12,486 bases of DNA from Candidatus Iainarchaeum sp. (GCA_018651445.1 JABIDZ010000005.1:1-12486); one strand, 5' to 3'; shown: positions 1 through 6,842, counted from the first letter of the stretch. Made by a program: numbers and translations. Notes: generated by a model not told the origin, from the letters alone.

Positions 1-1
1 A

Positions 2-106
2 ATGGTTGCAAAACGAGCACTTGGTAAAAGATTCGATGAATATTCTGAAGCAGATATAAAAATAAGTAAATCGATTTTTAGTGATAATCAAGAACTAATT
101 ATTTAA
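2..106 (+). CDS. 3' end of an unidentified upstream gene (partial)
   Basis: An open frame runs in from the window edge and stops at TAA 104-106, giving 34 residues that are charged and polar (it contains KRALGKRFDEYSEADIKIS). An ATG lies at position 2, but this is more likely an internal Met of a longer protein cut by the window than a true start. I do not recognise the family from so short a tail. It runs in the same direction as the mevalonate cluster and ends 37 bases before IDI-2, in a gap that carries a TATA-like box. It may therefore be a separate transcription unit. Confidence 0.45.
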   Translation: MVAKRALGKRFDEYSEADIKISKSIFSDNQELII

Positions 107-112
107 TGAAAG

Positions 113-124
113 TATTTAAAATAA
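113..124 (+). promoter_or_regulatory. TATA-like box of a probable leaderless IDI-2 transcript
   Basis: The AT-only stretch tatttaaaataa is centred about 26 bases before the ATG at 144. This is the usual distance between an archaeal TATA box and the transcription start. No Shine-Dalgarno-like sequence lies between it and the ATG. The simplest reading is that transcription begins at or very near the start codon and the message is leaderless. The AT-rich background makes chance matches easy, so this is an inference. Confidence 0.45.
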
Positions 125-143
125 GTTAATACTAATTTATGCT

Positions 144-1190
144 ATGGTTTCAACAACCGAACAAAGAAAAAAAGAGCATCTTGAATTGTGTTTAACAAAA
201 GATGTTGCTTTCAAAGAAAAAACCACGTTACTTGAAAATATTGAATTACATTATAATTGTCTTCCTGAAGTTTCAATGAATGATGTAGATTTATCAACTA
301 ATTTTTTAGGAAAAAAGTTTGACTTTCCTTTTTTAGTTTCGGCTATTACTGGGGGCGCGCAAGTCACAAAAAAAGTGAATAAAGATATTGCAATTGCTTG
401 TCAAGAGACAGGTATTGGCATGGGGCTTGGAAGTATGCGTGCAATGATAGAAGATTCAAAATTAGCTAAAACATATTATGTCAAAGATGTGGCTCCGGAC
501 ATATTTGTTGCAGGAAATATCGGTGCAGCTCAAATAAAAGAATATTCGCCACAAGAATTAAATGAATCAATTAATGAAATTGAGCTTGATGCGCTAGCAA
601 TACATATTAATGCGGGGCAAGAAGCGATGCAACCCGAAGGAGATTTTGATTTTTCAGGAGTCATTGACAAAATTAAACTTTATGCTGAAGAAATATCTGT
701 TCCAATTTATGTAAAAGAAGTTGGGCACGGAATTGGTTTTGAAGCAGCAACCGCATTAAAACAAACAGGGATAAAAGCAATTGATGTGCAAGGCGCGGGT
801 GGAACAAGTTGGATGTATATTGACGCACTTAGAAAAAAGAATGGTATGAAAGATACTTTCCGTGAGTTTGGTTTACCGACAGCTGTGAGTATAATCGAAG
901 TAAAAAATGCATTGAGTGGTGAAAAAAAGATTATTGGTTCGGGTGGTATAAGAACAGGAATTGACGCGATAAAAGCAATTATTTTGGGCGCGGATTTAGT
1001 AGGAAATGCAATGCCTGTCTTGCAAGCACAAAACAAATCTGCTTCAAAAGGCGTGGTAAAATACTTAGATAAATTTAGGCAAGAAATGGAAATAACTGCC
1101 TTTTTGCTCGGTTGTAAGAATATTTTTGATTTGAAAAAACAAGAATACGTTGTTTTAGGTAAATTAAAAGAATGGTTAAATCAAGAGTAA
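144..1190 (+). CDS. fni: Isopentenyl-diphosphate delta-isomerase, type 2 (FMN-dependent)
   Basis: The 348-residue protein should interconvert IPP and DMAPP in the cytosol, using reduced FMN and Mg2+. Visible family signatures are the N-terminal RKKEHL (8-13), the ITGG segment (68-71, usually MTGG), the GNIGA strand (124-128), and HINAGQE at 154-160 followed by PEGD at 164-167. The last two hold the Gln and Glu used in catalysis and metal binding. GAGGTSW (217-223) and GSGGIR (265-270) form the FMN phosphate site of the TIM barrel. The length is typical. The ATG at 144 puts RKKEHL near the N terminus, as in homologues. It lies upstream of an oxidoreductase and the rest of the mevalonate pathway, but a 95-base gap suggests separate transcription. 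IDI-2 needs its flavin reduced by NAD(P)H or another donor. Confidence 0.95.
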   Translation: MVSTTEQRKKEHLELCLTKDVAFKEKTTLLENIELHYNCLPEVSMNDVDLSTNFLGKKFDFPFLVSAITGGAQVTKKVNKDIAIACQETGIGMGLGSMRAMIEDSKLAKTYYVKDVAPDIFVAGNIGAAQIKEYSPQELNESINEIELDALAIHINAGQEAMQPEGDFDFSGVIDKIKLYAEEISVPIYVKEVGHGIGFEAATALKQTGIKAIDVQGAGGTSWMYIDALRKKNGMKDTFREFGLPTAVSIIEVKNALSGEKKIIGSGGIRTGIDAIKAIILGADLVGNAMPVLQAQNKSASKGVVKYLDKFRQEMEITAFLLGCKNIFDLKKQEYVVLGKLKEWLNQE

Positions 1191-1285
1191 ACCTTTAATA
1201 ATCCATCGGCAATCGACGTAACCCACTTCGTTCTTAGTAAGGTTTTTATATGTTCAGGTCATTGGTTGTGTAGGAGCCTGGAAAA
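1191..1285 (+). other. Intergenic region with a GC-rich block and a promoter
   Basis: This is one of the longest non-coding stretches in the window. Bases 1201-1230 are about half G+C, clearly richer than the surrounding DNA. Downstream lie a T-rich TATA-like sequence and an AGGAG ribosome site. A 7-base inverted repeat (aaacctt at 1189-1195, aaggttt at 1239-1245) brackets the GC-rich block, and a weak bulged hairpin can be drawn around 1254-1283. No RNA family or coding frame is recognisable. It may combine the end of the IDI-2 transcript with the start of the next. Confidence 0.4.
1243..1252 (+). promoter_or_regulatory. TATA-like box upstream of the oxidoreductase/mevalonate genes
   Basis: The sequence tttttatatg stands out after a GC-rich block. 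A start of transcription about 25 bases downstream would fall near 1272-1275. That leaves a leader of only about 10-14 bases that begins around the AGGAG at 1272-1276, nine bases before the ATG at 1286. Because the genes that follow are closely packed, this could drive much of the cluster. The T run could alternatively serve as a termination signal for IDI-2. Confidence 0.45.
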
Positions 1286-2608
1286 ATGCAAAACCCTCAA
1301 ATTTCAACCGAAGACCGAAAAACCACTTTTAAAGAAGTAGAAAAAGGTTTTACACAAAAACAAGCATTAAAAGAAGCAAATAGATGTTTGCAATGTGCTA
1401 ATCCATTATGTGTTAAAGGTTGTCCTGCAGGAGTAGATATCCCAGGGTTTATAAAATTATTAAAAGCAGATAAAATAAAAAGAGCCGCTAAACTAATCCG
1501 CGAATCAGATTATTTTCCAAGTATTTGTGGAAGAATTTGTCAACATGAAAAACAATGCGAAGCCGCATGTATACTAGCACACAAAGGTGAACAAATTTGT
1601 ATTGGTGGTCTTGAAAGATTTGTTGGAGATAATGCTGAATTACCAAAAAAGAAATTCGAAACAAATGGAAAAACTGCCGCAATAATTGGTTCTGGTCCGA
1701 GTGGTTTAACAACCGCAGCAATGCTCGCACAAGAAGGAATAAACGTAACTGTATTTGAAGTCTCAAATTCTTTTGGAGGAGTAATCAAATATGGTGTTCC
1801 GGAATTTAGATTGCCCAAAGCAGTTGTTGCAAGAGAATTAAAAGGATTACACGAGCTAGGAATTGATTTTGAACCAAATGCAAAAATTGCTGAAGAATCT
1901 CTTAACAAAGTTTCAAAAAAGTTTGATGTTGTTTTTGTTGGGACTGGAGTCGGAGCAACAAAAAAATTAGAAATCATGGGGCATGAACTAAAAGGGGTTA
2001 TGTCTGCAATGAAATTTTTGGTTAATCTAAATCAAAGTGATATGCCCATGATTAATCCTGGAGAAAAAGTAGTTGTTGTTGGTGCAGGTTATGTAGGGAT
2101 AGATGCGGCAAGAAGTGCAATACGATTAGGTGCAAGAAAAGTTACGTGCGTAACAATTGCTAAAAAAGAAGATGCATTGAAAAGTGTTTCAGAAAAAGAT
2201 TATGACGATGCCGAAGAAGAAGGAGTAAAGTTTTTGTTTGGTTTACAAGTAGATAGATTTGATGGGACTGAAAAAGTAGAAAAAGTACATTATACAAACG
2301 GGAAAAAAGGAACTTTAAACGCAAACAAAGTATTAGTAGCAATAGGACAAAAACATGATAAAGACGAATTAAAAAAGCCCTTGCGTAATAATGGTGATGG
2401 GTGTATTGAAGTAAATACAAATAACCAAACCAAACTTAAAAATGTTTTTGCAGCAGGGGATTGTGTACACGGGCCAAAAACAGTTATTGACGCAATTGCC
2501 GCAGGTAGAGATGCAGCAAACGCAATGCTTGATTATTTAGGAATAGAAAAAACAAAAGTAAAAATAAAAAGCAAAAAAGGAAGTAAAAATAAAACAAAGA
2601 TAAAATAG
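1286..2608 (+). CDS. GltD-like NAD(P)-linked Fe-S/FAD oxidoreductase
   Basis: The 440-residue protein has the architecture of the glutamate synthase small subunit and its relatives (NfnB, sulfide dehydrogenase and dihydropyrimidine dehydrogenase N-terminal parts). Cys34/37/42/46 and Cys81/85/91/95 form two four-cysteine sets suited to [4Fe-4S] clusters. A GSGPSG FAD loop lies at 135-140, a second Rossmann loop GAGYVG at 266-271, and the FAD-contacting VFAAGDC at 387-393. Family members pass electrons between NAD(P)H, FAD and Fe-S partners. No glutamate synthase large subunit or other obvious partner is adjacent; instead it sits between IDI-2 and HMG-CoA reductase. The usual arginine pair after the second Rossmann loop, which binds the NADPH 2'-phosphate, is not visible; KK at 293-294 is near. 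The C-terminal 20 residues are about half lysine. The start is fixed by an in-frame TAG at 1271-1273 and by the AGGAG site. Fold is secure; substrate is unknown. Confidence 0.88.
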   Translation: MQNPQISTEDRKTTFKEVEKGFTQKQALKEANRCLQCANPLCVKGCPAGVDIPGFIKLLKADKIKRAAKLIRESDYFPSICGRICQHEKQCEAACILAHKGEQICIGGLERFVGDNAELPKKKFETNGKTAAIIGSGPSGLTTAAMLAQEGINVTVFEVSNSFGGVIKYGVPEFRLPKAVVARELKGLHELGIDFEPNAKIAEESLNKVSKKFDVVFVGTGVGATKKLEIMGHELKGVMSAMKFLVNLNQSDMPMINPGEKVVVVGAGYVGIDAARSAIRLGARKVTCVTIAKKEDALKSVSEKDYDDAEEEGVKFLFGLQVDRFDGTEKVEKVHYTNGKKGTLNANKVLVAIGQKHDKDELKKPLRNNGDGCIEVNTNNQTKLKNVFAAGDCVHGPKTVIDAIAAGRDAANAMLDYLGIEKTKVKIKSKKGSKNKTKIK

Positions 2609-2617
2609 ATGGATTTT

Positions 2618-2624
2618 GGAGTGG
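2618..2624 (+). promoter_or_regulatory. Ribosome binding site deciding the HMG-CoA reductase start
   Basis: GGAGTGG lies five bases before the ATG at 2630 and matches the archaeal GGAGGTGA consensus well. The alternative ATG at 2609, directly after the preceding stop, has only A-rich sequence before it. The site therefore favours the 2630 start. Confidence 0.65.
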
Positions 2625-2629
2625 ATTAT

Positions 2630-3907
2630 ATGGATAAAAAAAGTTTTGCAGGATTTTACAAAAAAGAAATAAAAGAAAGACAAGAAATACTTGCAAAAGA
2701 ATTTGATTTAAGCAAGGACGAGAAAGCTTTATTATCAAAAGAAAGCGCGTTGCCTTTTAGCGTTGCAAATAGAATGATAGAAAATGTAGTAGGAACATTT
2801 CCTCTACCTTATAGCGTAGCAACAAATTTTGTTATTGATGGAAAAGACTATATTATTCCAATGGCAATAGAAGAACCAAGCGTTGTTGCAGCCGCAAGCA
2901 ATGCAGCAAAAATTTCTAACGGATTTGAAACAGCTGCCGATGAACCAATTATGATTGGGCAGATACAAGTAATAAATATAAAAGACGCAGAGCACGCAAA
3001 AAATACAATCGAACATCACAAAACCGAGTTGCTTGAACTAGTAGAAAAAGTAGATCCTGTGCTAATCAAATTTGGTGGCGGACCAAAAGACTTACAAGTA
3101 AATATCTTGGAAGATGAAAAAGGCAAAATGCTTGAAGTTCAATTATTAGTTGATGTGCGAGATGCAATGGGTGCAAATGCAATCAACACGATGACTGAAA
3201 AGCTAGCTCCAAAAATAGAAGAACTAACAAAAGGAAAAGCAATTTTGAAAATAATTTCTAATTTAGCAATTTATAGACGCGCACAAGCAAAAGCAGTTTG
3301 GACAAAAGACGCTCTTGGCGGGAGTACAAAAGGAAAGTTTAATGGAGAAGAAGTTGTTGAAGCAATTTTGAATGCTTACCGATTTGCTGTTGCAACACAA
3401 TTCCGCGCAACAACTCACAACAAAGGAATAATGAATGGTATTGACGCAGTGATGATCGCAACCGGACAAGACTTTCGCGCAATTGAAGCAGGCGCACATT
3501 CTTTTGCAGCATACAAAGGAAAATACTCTCCATTAACAAAATATTCTAAAGACAAAGACGGTAATTTAGTTGGGGAAATTGATATGCCATTGGTGTTAGG
3601 AATCGTTGGCGGAGCGATAAAAGTTCATCCATTAGCACAACTTAGTATGAAGATTCTTGGAGTTAAAACCGCAGAGGAATTAGCAAGAATAATCGTGTCA
3701 GTAGGTTTAGCACAAAACTTTGCTGCCCTAAGAGTACTTTCAACCGAAGGACTTCAAAAAGGGCATATGAGATTACATGCAAAGAATATTGCTGTTCAGG
3801 CAGGTGCAACAAAAGAAGAAATTGATATAGTTGCAGCAAAAATGGTTGAAGCAAAAGAAGTTTCACAAGGAAAAGCTGAGGAAATCTTGGGAGAAATTCG
3901 TAAGTAA
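2630..3907 (+). CDS. hmgA: HMG-CoA reductase, class II
   Basis: This cytosolic enzyme reduces HMG-CoA to mevalonate, the committed step of the pathway. From the ATG at 2630 it has 425 residues. Its sequence follows the class II enzyme of Pseudomonas mevalonii nearly throughout: ENVVGTF (51-57), the EEPS glutamate (Glu82), DAMGAN (178-183, where class I enzymes have DAMGMN), the catalytic lysine in NKGIMNG (Lys265), an aspartate at 281 and the catalytic histidine in GHMRLH (His379). There is no membrane anchor. An Asp at 142 aligns by eye with P. mevalonii Asp146, a residue linked to NADH preference, so NADH is the predicted cofactor. An in-frame ATG at 2609 would add seven residues but lacks a ribosome site. 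Class II is the form common in bacteria and found in some archaea, so ancient transfer is possible. Confidence 0.95.
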   Translation: MDKKSFAGFYKKEIKERQEILAKEFDLSKDEKALLSKESALPFSVANRMIENVVGTFPLPYSVATNFVIDGKDYIIPMAIEEPSVVAAASNAAKISNGFETAADEPIMIGQIQVINIKDAEHAKNTIEHHKTELLELVEKVDPVLIKFGGGPKDLQVNILEDEKGKMLEVQLLVDVRDAMGANAINTMTEKLAPKIEELTKGKAILKIISNLAIYRRAQAKAVWTKDALGGSTKGKFNGEEVVEAILNAYRFAVATQFRATTHNKGIMNGIDAVMIATGQDFRAIEAGAHSFAAYKGKYSPLTKYSKDKDGNLVGEIDMPLVLGIVGGAIKVHPLAQLSMKILGVKTAEELARIIVSVGLAQNFAALRVLSTEGLQKGHMRLHAKNIAVQAGATKEEIDIVAAKMVEAKEVSQGKAEEILGEIRK

Positions 3908-3933
3908 TTAAAGATAAATGGGTATAATTTTTT

Positions 3934-3940
3934 AGGTGAA
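3934..3940 (+). promoter_or_regulatory. Ribosome binding site of HMG-CoA synthase
   Basis: AGGTGAA ends six bases before the ATG at 3947, a good match to the archaeal consensus. A weak TATA-like string (gtataatttttt) precedes it at 3922-3933. It is too close to the start for a standard promoter with a ribosome-site leader, so I read the gap as part of the operon. Confidence 0.5.
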
Positions 3941-3946
3941 TGAAAG

Positions 3947-4984
3947 ATGGCAGGAATAATTGGATTTGGAGCGTACATACCAAAGTACAGAATCAAAGCC
4001 GAAGAGATTGCAGCTGTACAAAACGCAAACGCAGAAGCAATTAAACGCGGACTAGGTTTAACTGAAAAAAGCGTTCCAGGAAAAGACGAGGACACAATCA
4101 CTATTTCGGTTGAAGCTGCAAGAAATGCACTAGCTCGAGCCGAGATAAATCCGCGAGAAATTGGTGCGGTTTATGTTGGAAGCGAATCTCATCCATACGC
4201 AGTAAAACCTTCAAGTGCAATAGTTGCTGAAAGCTTAGGCGTAGGAAACGATTACACTGCAGTTGACACAGAATTTGCTTGTAAAGCCGGTAGTGCAACA
4301 ATACAAATTAACGCAGGGTTAGTTGACTCAAAAATGGTTAGATATGGTTTAAGCATTGGAGCGGATACTTCACAAGCAGAACCAGGTAATGCTCTTGAGT
4401 ATAGTGCCGCAGCAGGCGGGGCAGCATTTATTATCGGACCAAACGAAGAAGCTCTTGCAATAATTGATTCAACTTGTTCGTTTACCTCAGACACACCAGA
4501 TTTTTGGAGAAGAGCAATGCAACCATATCCTTCTCACGCAGGAAGATTCACTGGAGAACCCGCGTATTTCAAACACGTTGTAGGTGCAACAAAAATGTTA
4601 CTTGAAAAAACAAATACAAAAATAGAAGATTATACTTACGTAGTATTTCATATGCCAAACGGAAAGTTTCCAATGAATGCTGCAAAAATATTTGGAGTAA
4701 CAAAAGAACAAATCGAACCCGGTTTAATCGTAACAAAAATTGGTAACACTTATTCTGGTTCATCTTTGCTAGGTTTAGCTTGCGTACTTGATATTGCAAA
4801 ACCTGGAGACAAAATCCTTATGACAAGTTATGGTTCAGGATCCGGAAGCGATTCGTTCGCATTAACAGTTACTGAAAAGATGGTTGAAGCACAAGACCGA
4901 GCAAAAAAAACACAAGACTATGTTGATAGAAAAGAATACTTAACATATCCACAATACGCAAAGCACATGGAGACGATCCACTAG
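3947..4984 (+). CDS. Hydroxymethylglutaryl-CoA synthase, archaeal type
   Basis: The enzyme condenses acetyl-CoA with acetoacetyl-CoA to give HMG-CoA. The 345-residue thiolase-fold protein matches the short archaeal family. It opens with GIIGFGAYIPKYRI (3-16). The general-base Glu80 is in GSESHPYAVKPSS, the nucleophile Cys112 in TEFACKAGS, the catalytic His235 in VVFHMPNGKFP, and the closing SYGSGSGSD loop lies at 294-302. In archaea this enzyme, an acetoacetyl-CoA thiolase and a DUF35 protein form a channelling complex, and all three genes are present here. The usual tight order is interrupted by a small membrane protein gene 10 bases downstream. The ATG at 3947 follows a good ribosome site and gives the N terminus expected for the family. 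Confidence 0.95.
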   Translation: MAGIIGFGAYIPKYRIKAEEIAAVQNANAEAIKRGLGLTEKSVPGKDEDTITISVEAARNALARAEINPREIGAVYVGSESHPYAVKPSSAIVAESLGVGNDYTAVDTEFACKAGSATIQINAGLVDSKMVRYGLSIGADTSQAEPGNALEYSAAAGGAAFIIGPNEEALAIIDSTCSFTSDTPDFWRRAMQPYPSHAGRFTGEPAYFKHVVGATKMLLEKTNTKIEDYTYVVFHMPNGKFPMNAAKIFGVTKEQIEPGLIVTKIGNTYSGSSLLGLACVLDIAKPGDKILMTSYGSGSGSDSFALTVTEKMVEAQDRAKKTQDYVDRKEYLTYPQYAKHMETIH

Positions 4985-4994
4985 AGTGAGTTTT

Positions 4995-5252
4995 ATGGAT
5001 TTTAAAATTAAAAAATTTATTATAAAAATAATCTTTGCGCTTATTTTTTGGTACGTGTATGTTGGACTGTTTTTGGTATCAATGTGCGGATGCCTTTCAC
5101 AAGCTTGTGCGGACAATAAAATCCACGGATTATTTTTTTGCAACGCTTGTGCATGTTATTCGCCAATAAATGTATTTATTGAAGGCGTTGTTTTTGGATT
5201 AATCCCATTTATAATAATCTTTGTAATTATTTCGTTGGTGACTAGAAAATGA
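4995..5252 (+). CDS. Small cysteine-rich two-helix membrane protein, unknown function
   Basis: This 85-residue protein belongs to no family I recognise. From the ATG at 4995 it has a basic N terminus (KIKK), a first hydrophobic helix at about 8-28, a loop at 29-59 and a second hydrophobic helix at about 60-82, ending in TRK. The loop holds six cysteines, at 31, 33, 38, 49, 52 and 54, spaced C-x-C-x4-C-x10-C-x2-C-x-C. Basic residues at both ends suggest cytosolic termini and an external loop, where the cysteines could form disulfides or bind metal. A GTG at 4986 would add three residues; GAGTGAG at 4984-4990 supports the ATG. The gene lies between HMG-CoA synthase and thiolase and overlaps the thiolase start as ATGA, so it is very likely co-translated with them. 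A role as a membrane tether is speculation. Confidence 0.72.
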   Translation: MDFKIKKFIIKIIFALIFWYVYVGLFLVSMCGCLSQACADNKIHGLFFCNACACYSPINVFIEGVVFGLIPFIIIFVIISLVTRK

Positions 5253-6406
5253 ATGTTGGAGTACTAGGAATCGGAATCACCAAATTCGGTGAGCGTTGGG
5301 ATCAAGGCCTACGTGAATTACTTTTAGACGCGCAAGTAAAATCATTAAAAGACGCAAATATAACCGCAGATGAAATCGATGCGCTCTATACAGGAAACAT
5401 GGGTGGGGGTTCACTTAGCGGACAACTACATGTTGGAGCAATGGCGTCAGAAAACTTAAATATTAACAAACCTGCTATTCGAGTAGAAGGCGCATGTGCT
5501 TCAGGGTCACTCGCATTAAGACAAGGAATTTTAGCGATTGAAAGTGGAGAAGCAGATATCGTACAAGTAAATGGAGTAGAAAAAATGACTGACGTTTCAA
5601 CAGAACAAGTAACAACAATGTTGATGGGTGCGGGCGACGAAGAACTAGAAGGATTCAACGGATTAACTTTTCCAGGATTATATGCATTACTAGCAAAAGC
5701 GTACATGACAAAATACCCTGCACTTACAAGAGATTTATTAGCTGAAGTAAGTGTGAAAAATCATTTCCACGGTGCAAGAAATCCATATTGCCAATTTAGA
5801 AAAGAAATTACAATTGACACTGTAAAAAATGCTACAATGGTTGCAGACCCATTAACTCTATTTGATTGTTCTCCAATAACAGACGGAGCCGCAAGTATAA
5901 TTCTTGCTAGCGAAGAAAAAGCAAAGGCTCTTGGAAGCAAAGTAAGTATTGTTGGTTCAGGGGTTGGAACAGATTCGCTCTCACTTGCAAGAAGAAACAC
6001 ATTAACTGCAATTCCTGCTGGAAAAATAGCTGCAAAAATCGCGTATGCTCAAGCAGGCATTACTGCAGAACAAGTTTCTTTCGCAGAAGTACACGATTGT
6101 TTCACAATCGCAGAAATCATGGCTGTTGAAGCACTTGGATTTGCAAAAGAAGGAGAAGGTTACAAATTATACGAAAACAAAGACACTTATTTTGATGGAA
6201 GAATCCCAATTAATACAAGTGGCGGACTAAAAGCATGTGGTCACCCAGTTGGAGCAACCGGAATAAAACAGGCTATTGAAGCAACAATGCAATTACGCGG
6301 AACAGCAAAAGATAGACAAGTAAAAAATGCAGAAATTGGAGTAACACATAATGTTGGTGGAAGCGGAGCAACCGCAGCAGTACACGTGTTCAAGAAGGTG
6401 AAATAA
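5249..6406 (+). CDS. Acetoacetyl-CoA thiolase (acetyl-CoA acetyltransferase), archaeal type
   Basis: The enzyme condenses two acetyl-CoA into acetoacetyl-CoA, the first step of the pathway. The 385-residue protein is of the thiolase/SCP2-like type typical of archaea. The nucleophile Cys83 sits in EGACASGSLALR, a conserved His282 in EVHDCF, and His332 in the GLKACGHPVGATG motif. His367 lies in the C-terminal GVTHNVGGSGA. This family lacks the second active-site cysteine layout of classic biosynthetic thiolases and works with a DUF35 partner, which is encoded next. The ATG overlaps the preceding stop as ATGA, and the last base of its own TAA is the first base of the DUF35 ATG. That implies translational coupling of the three proteins. 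Start and length agree with the family. Confidence 0.94.
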   Translation: MNVGVLGIGITKFGERWDQGLRELLLDAQVKSLKDANITADEIDALYTGNMGGGSLSGQLHVGAMASENLNINKPAIRVEGACASGSLALRQGILAIESGEADIVQVNGVEKMTDVSTEQVTTMLMGAGDEELEGFNGLTFPGLYALLAKAYMTKYPALTRDLLAEVSVKNHFHGARNPYCQFRKEITIDTVKNATMVADPLTLFDCSPITDGAASIILASEEKAKALGSKVSIVGSGVGTDSLSLARRNTLTAIPAGKIAAKIAYAQAGITAEQVSFAEVHDCFTIAEIMAVEALGFAKEGEGYKLYENKDTYFDGRIPINTSGGLKACGHPVGATGIKQAIEATMQLRGTAKDRQVKNAEIGVTHNVGGSGATAAVHVFKKVK

Positions 6407-6804
6407 TGTTTAGAGATTCAAGTATTATTAGGTGGAGAAATTATTCTGATCGTTATATGTTAGAAGGTTATGAATGCACTAATTGTGGAAAAAAGTATTT
6501 TGAAAAAAAAGGTATGTGTGTTTGTGGTTCGCTTGACTTCAATAACTTGTCGTTTTGTGGTAAAGGCAAGATAGTTTCTTTTACAAAAATACATTCGGGT
6601 CCAGAAGTATTCCAAGAACAAACACCGTATTGTGTAGGAATAATTGATCTTGATGAAGGTGCAAGAATAACTGCACAAATAATTGATAGCAAATATAAAG
6701 ACCTCTCAATCGGACAAGAAGTCGAAGCAGTTTTTAGAAAGTTTTACAAGAGCGGAGAAAAAGGAGTTATTCATTACGGAACAAAATTCCGCCCAAAGTT
6801 CTAA
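6406..6804 (+). CDS. DUF35 zinc-ribbon/OB-fold protein, HMG-CoA synthase-thiolase partner
   Basis: Proteins of this family bridge thiolase and HMG-CoA synthase in archaea and provide a shared CoA-binding site that passes acetoacetyl-CoA between them. The 132-residue protein has an N-terminal helical part, a rubredoxin-like zinc ribbon (Cys24, Cys27, Cys38, Cys40) and an OB fold starting at GKGKIVSFTKIH (52-63). The second half of the zinc ribbon reads CVC, where the family usually has C-x2-C. This is one residue short, so metal binding may be altered. Translation starts at the ATG inside TAATG, with AAGGTG a few bases before it. The gene is coupled to thiolase, as expected for a stoichiometric complex. 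Function by family and neighbourhood is secure. Confidence 0.92.
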   Translation: MFRDSSIIRWRNYSDRYMLEGYECTNCGKKYFEKKGMCVCGSLDFNNLSFCGKGKIVSFTKIHSGPEVFQEQTPYCVGIIDLDEGARITAQIIDSKYKDLSIGQEVEAVFRKFYKSGEKGVIHYGTKFRPKF

Positions 6805-6805
6805 G

Positions 6806-6817
6806 TAATTTATAGTT
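6806..6817 (+). promoter_or_regulatory. Possible internal promoter before mevalonate kinase
   Basis: The 38-base gap before mevalonate kinase contains taatttatagtt, centred about 31 bases before the ATG at 6843. Only a weak AAGTGAT lies between, as a possible ribosome site. An internal start giving a short or leaderless message for the second half of the pathway is possible. The evidence is thin in such AT-rich DNA. Confidence 0.28.
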
Positions 6818-6842
6818 AATTCCACACTAATTAAGTGATTTT

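Noticed and set aside
2609..2629. Upstream ATG start for HMG-CoA reductase
   Set aside because: It has no ribosome site. The ATG at 2630 has GGAGTGG at the right spacing and matches the homologue N terminus.
2484..2738. Leu/Phe-rich minus-strand open frame, membrane-like
   Set aside because: It is antisense to the lysine-rich end of the oxidoreductase and the start of HMG-CoA reductase. A-rich lysine codons read backwards give Phe and Leu, and no ribosome site or homology is visible.
6045..6230. Plus-strand 61-codon frame inside thiolase
   Set aside because: It is out of frame within conserved thiolase sequence, including the region of His282, and has no ribosome site.
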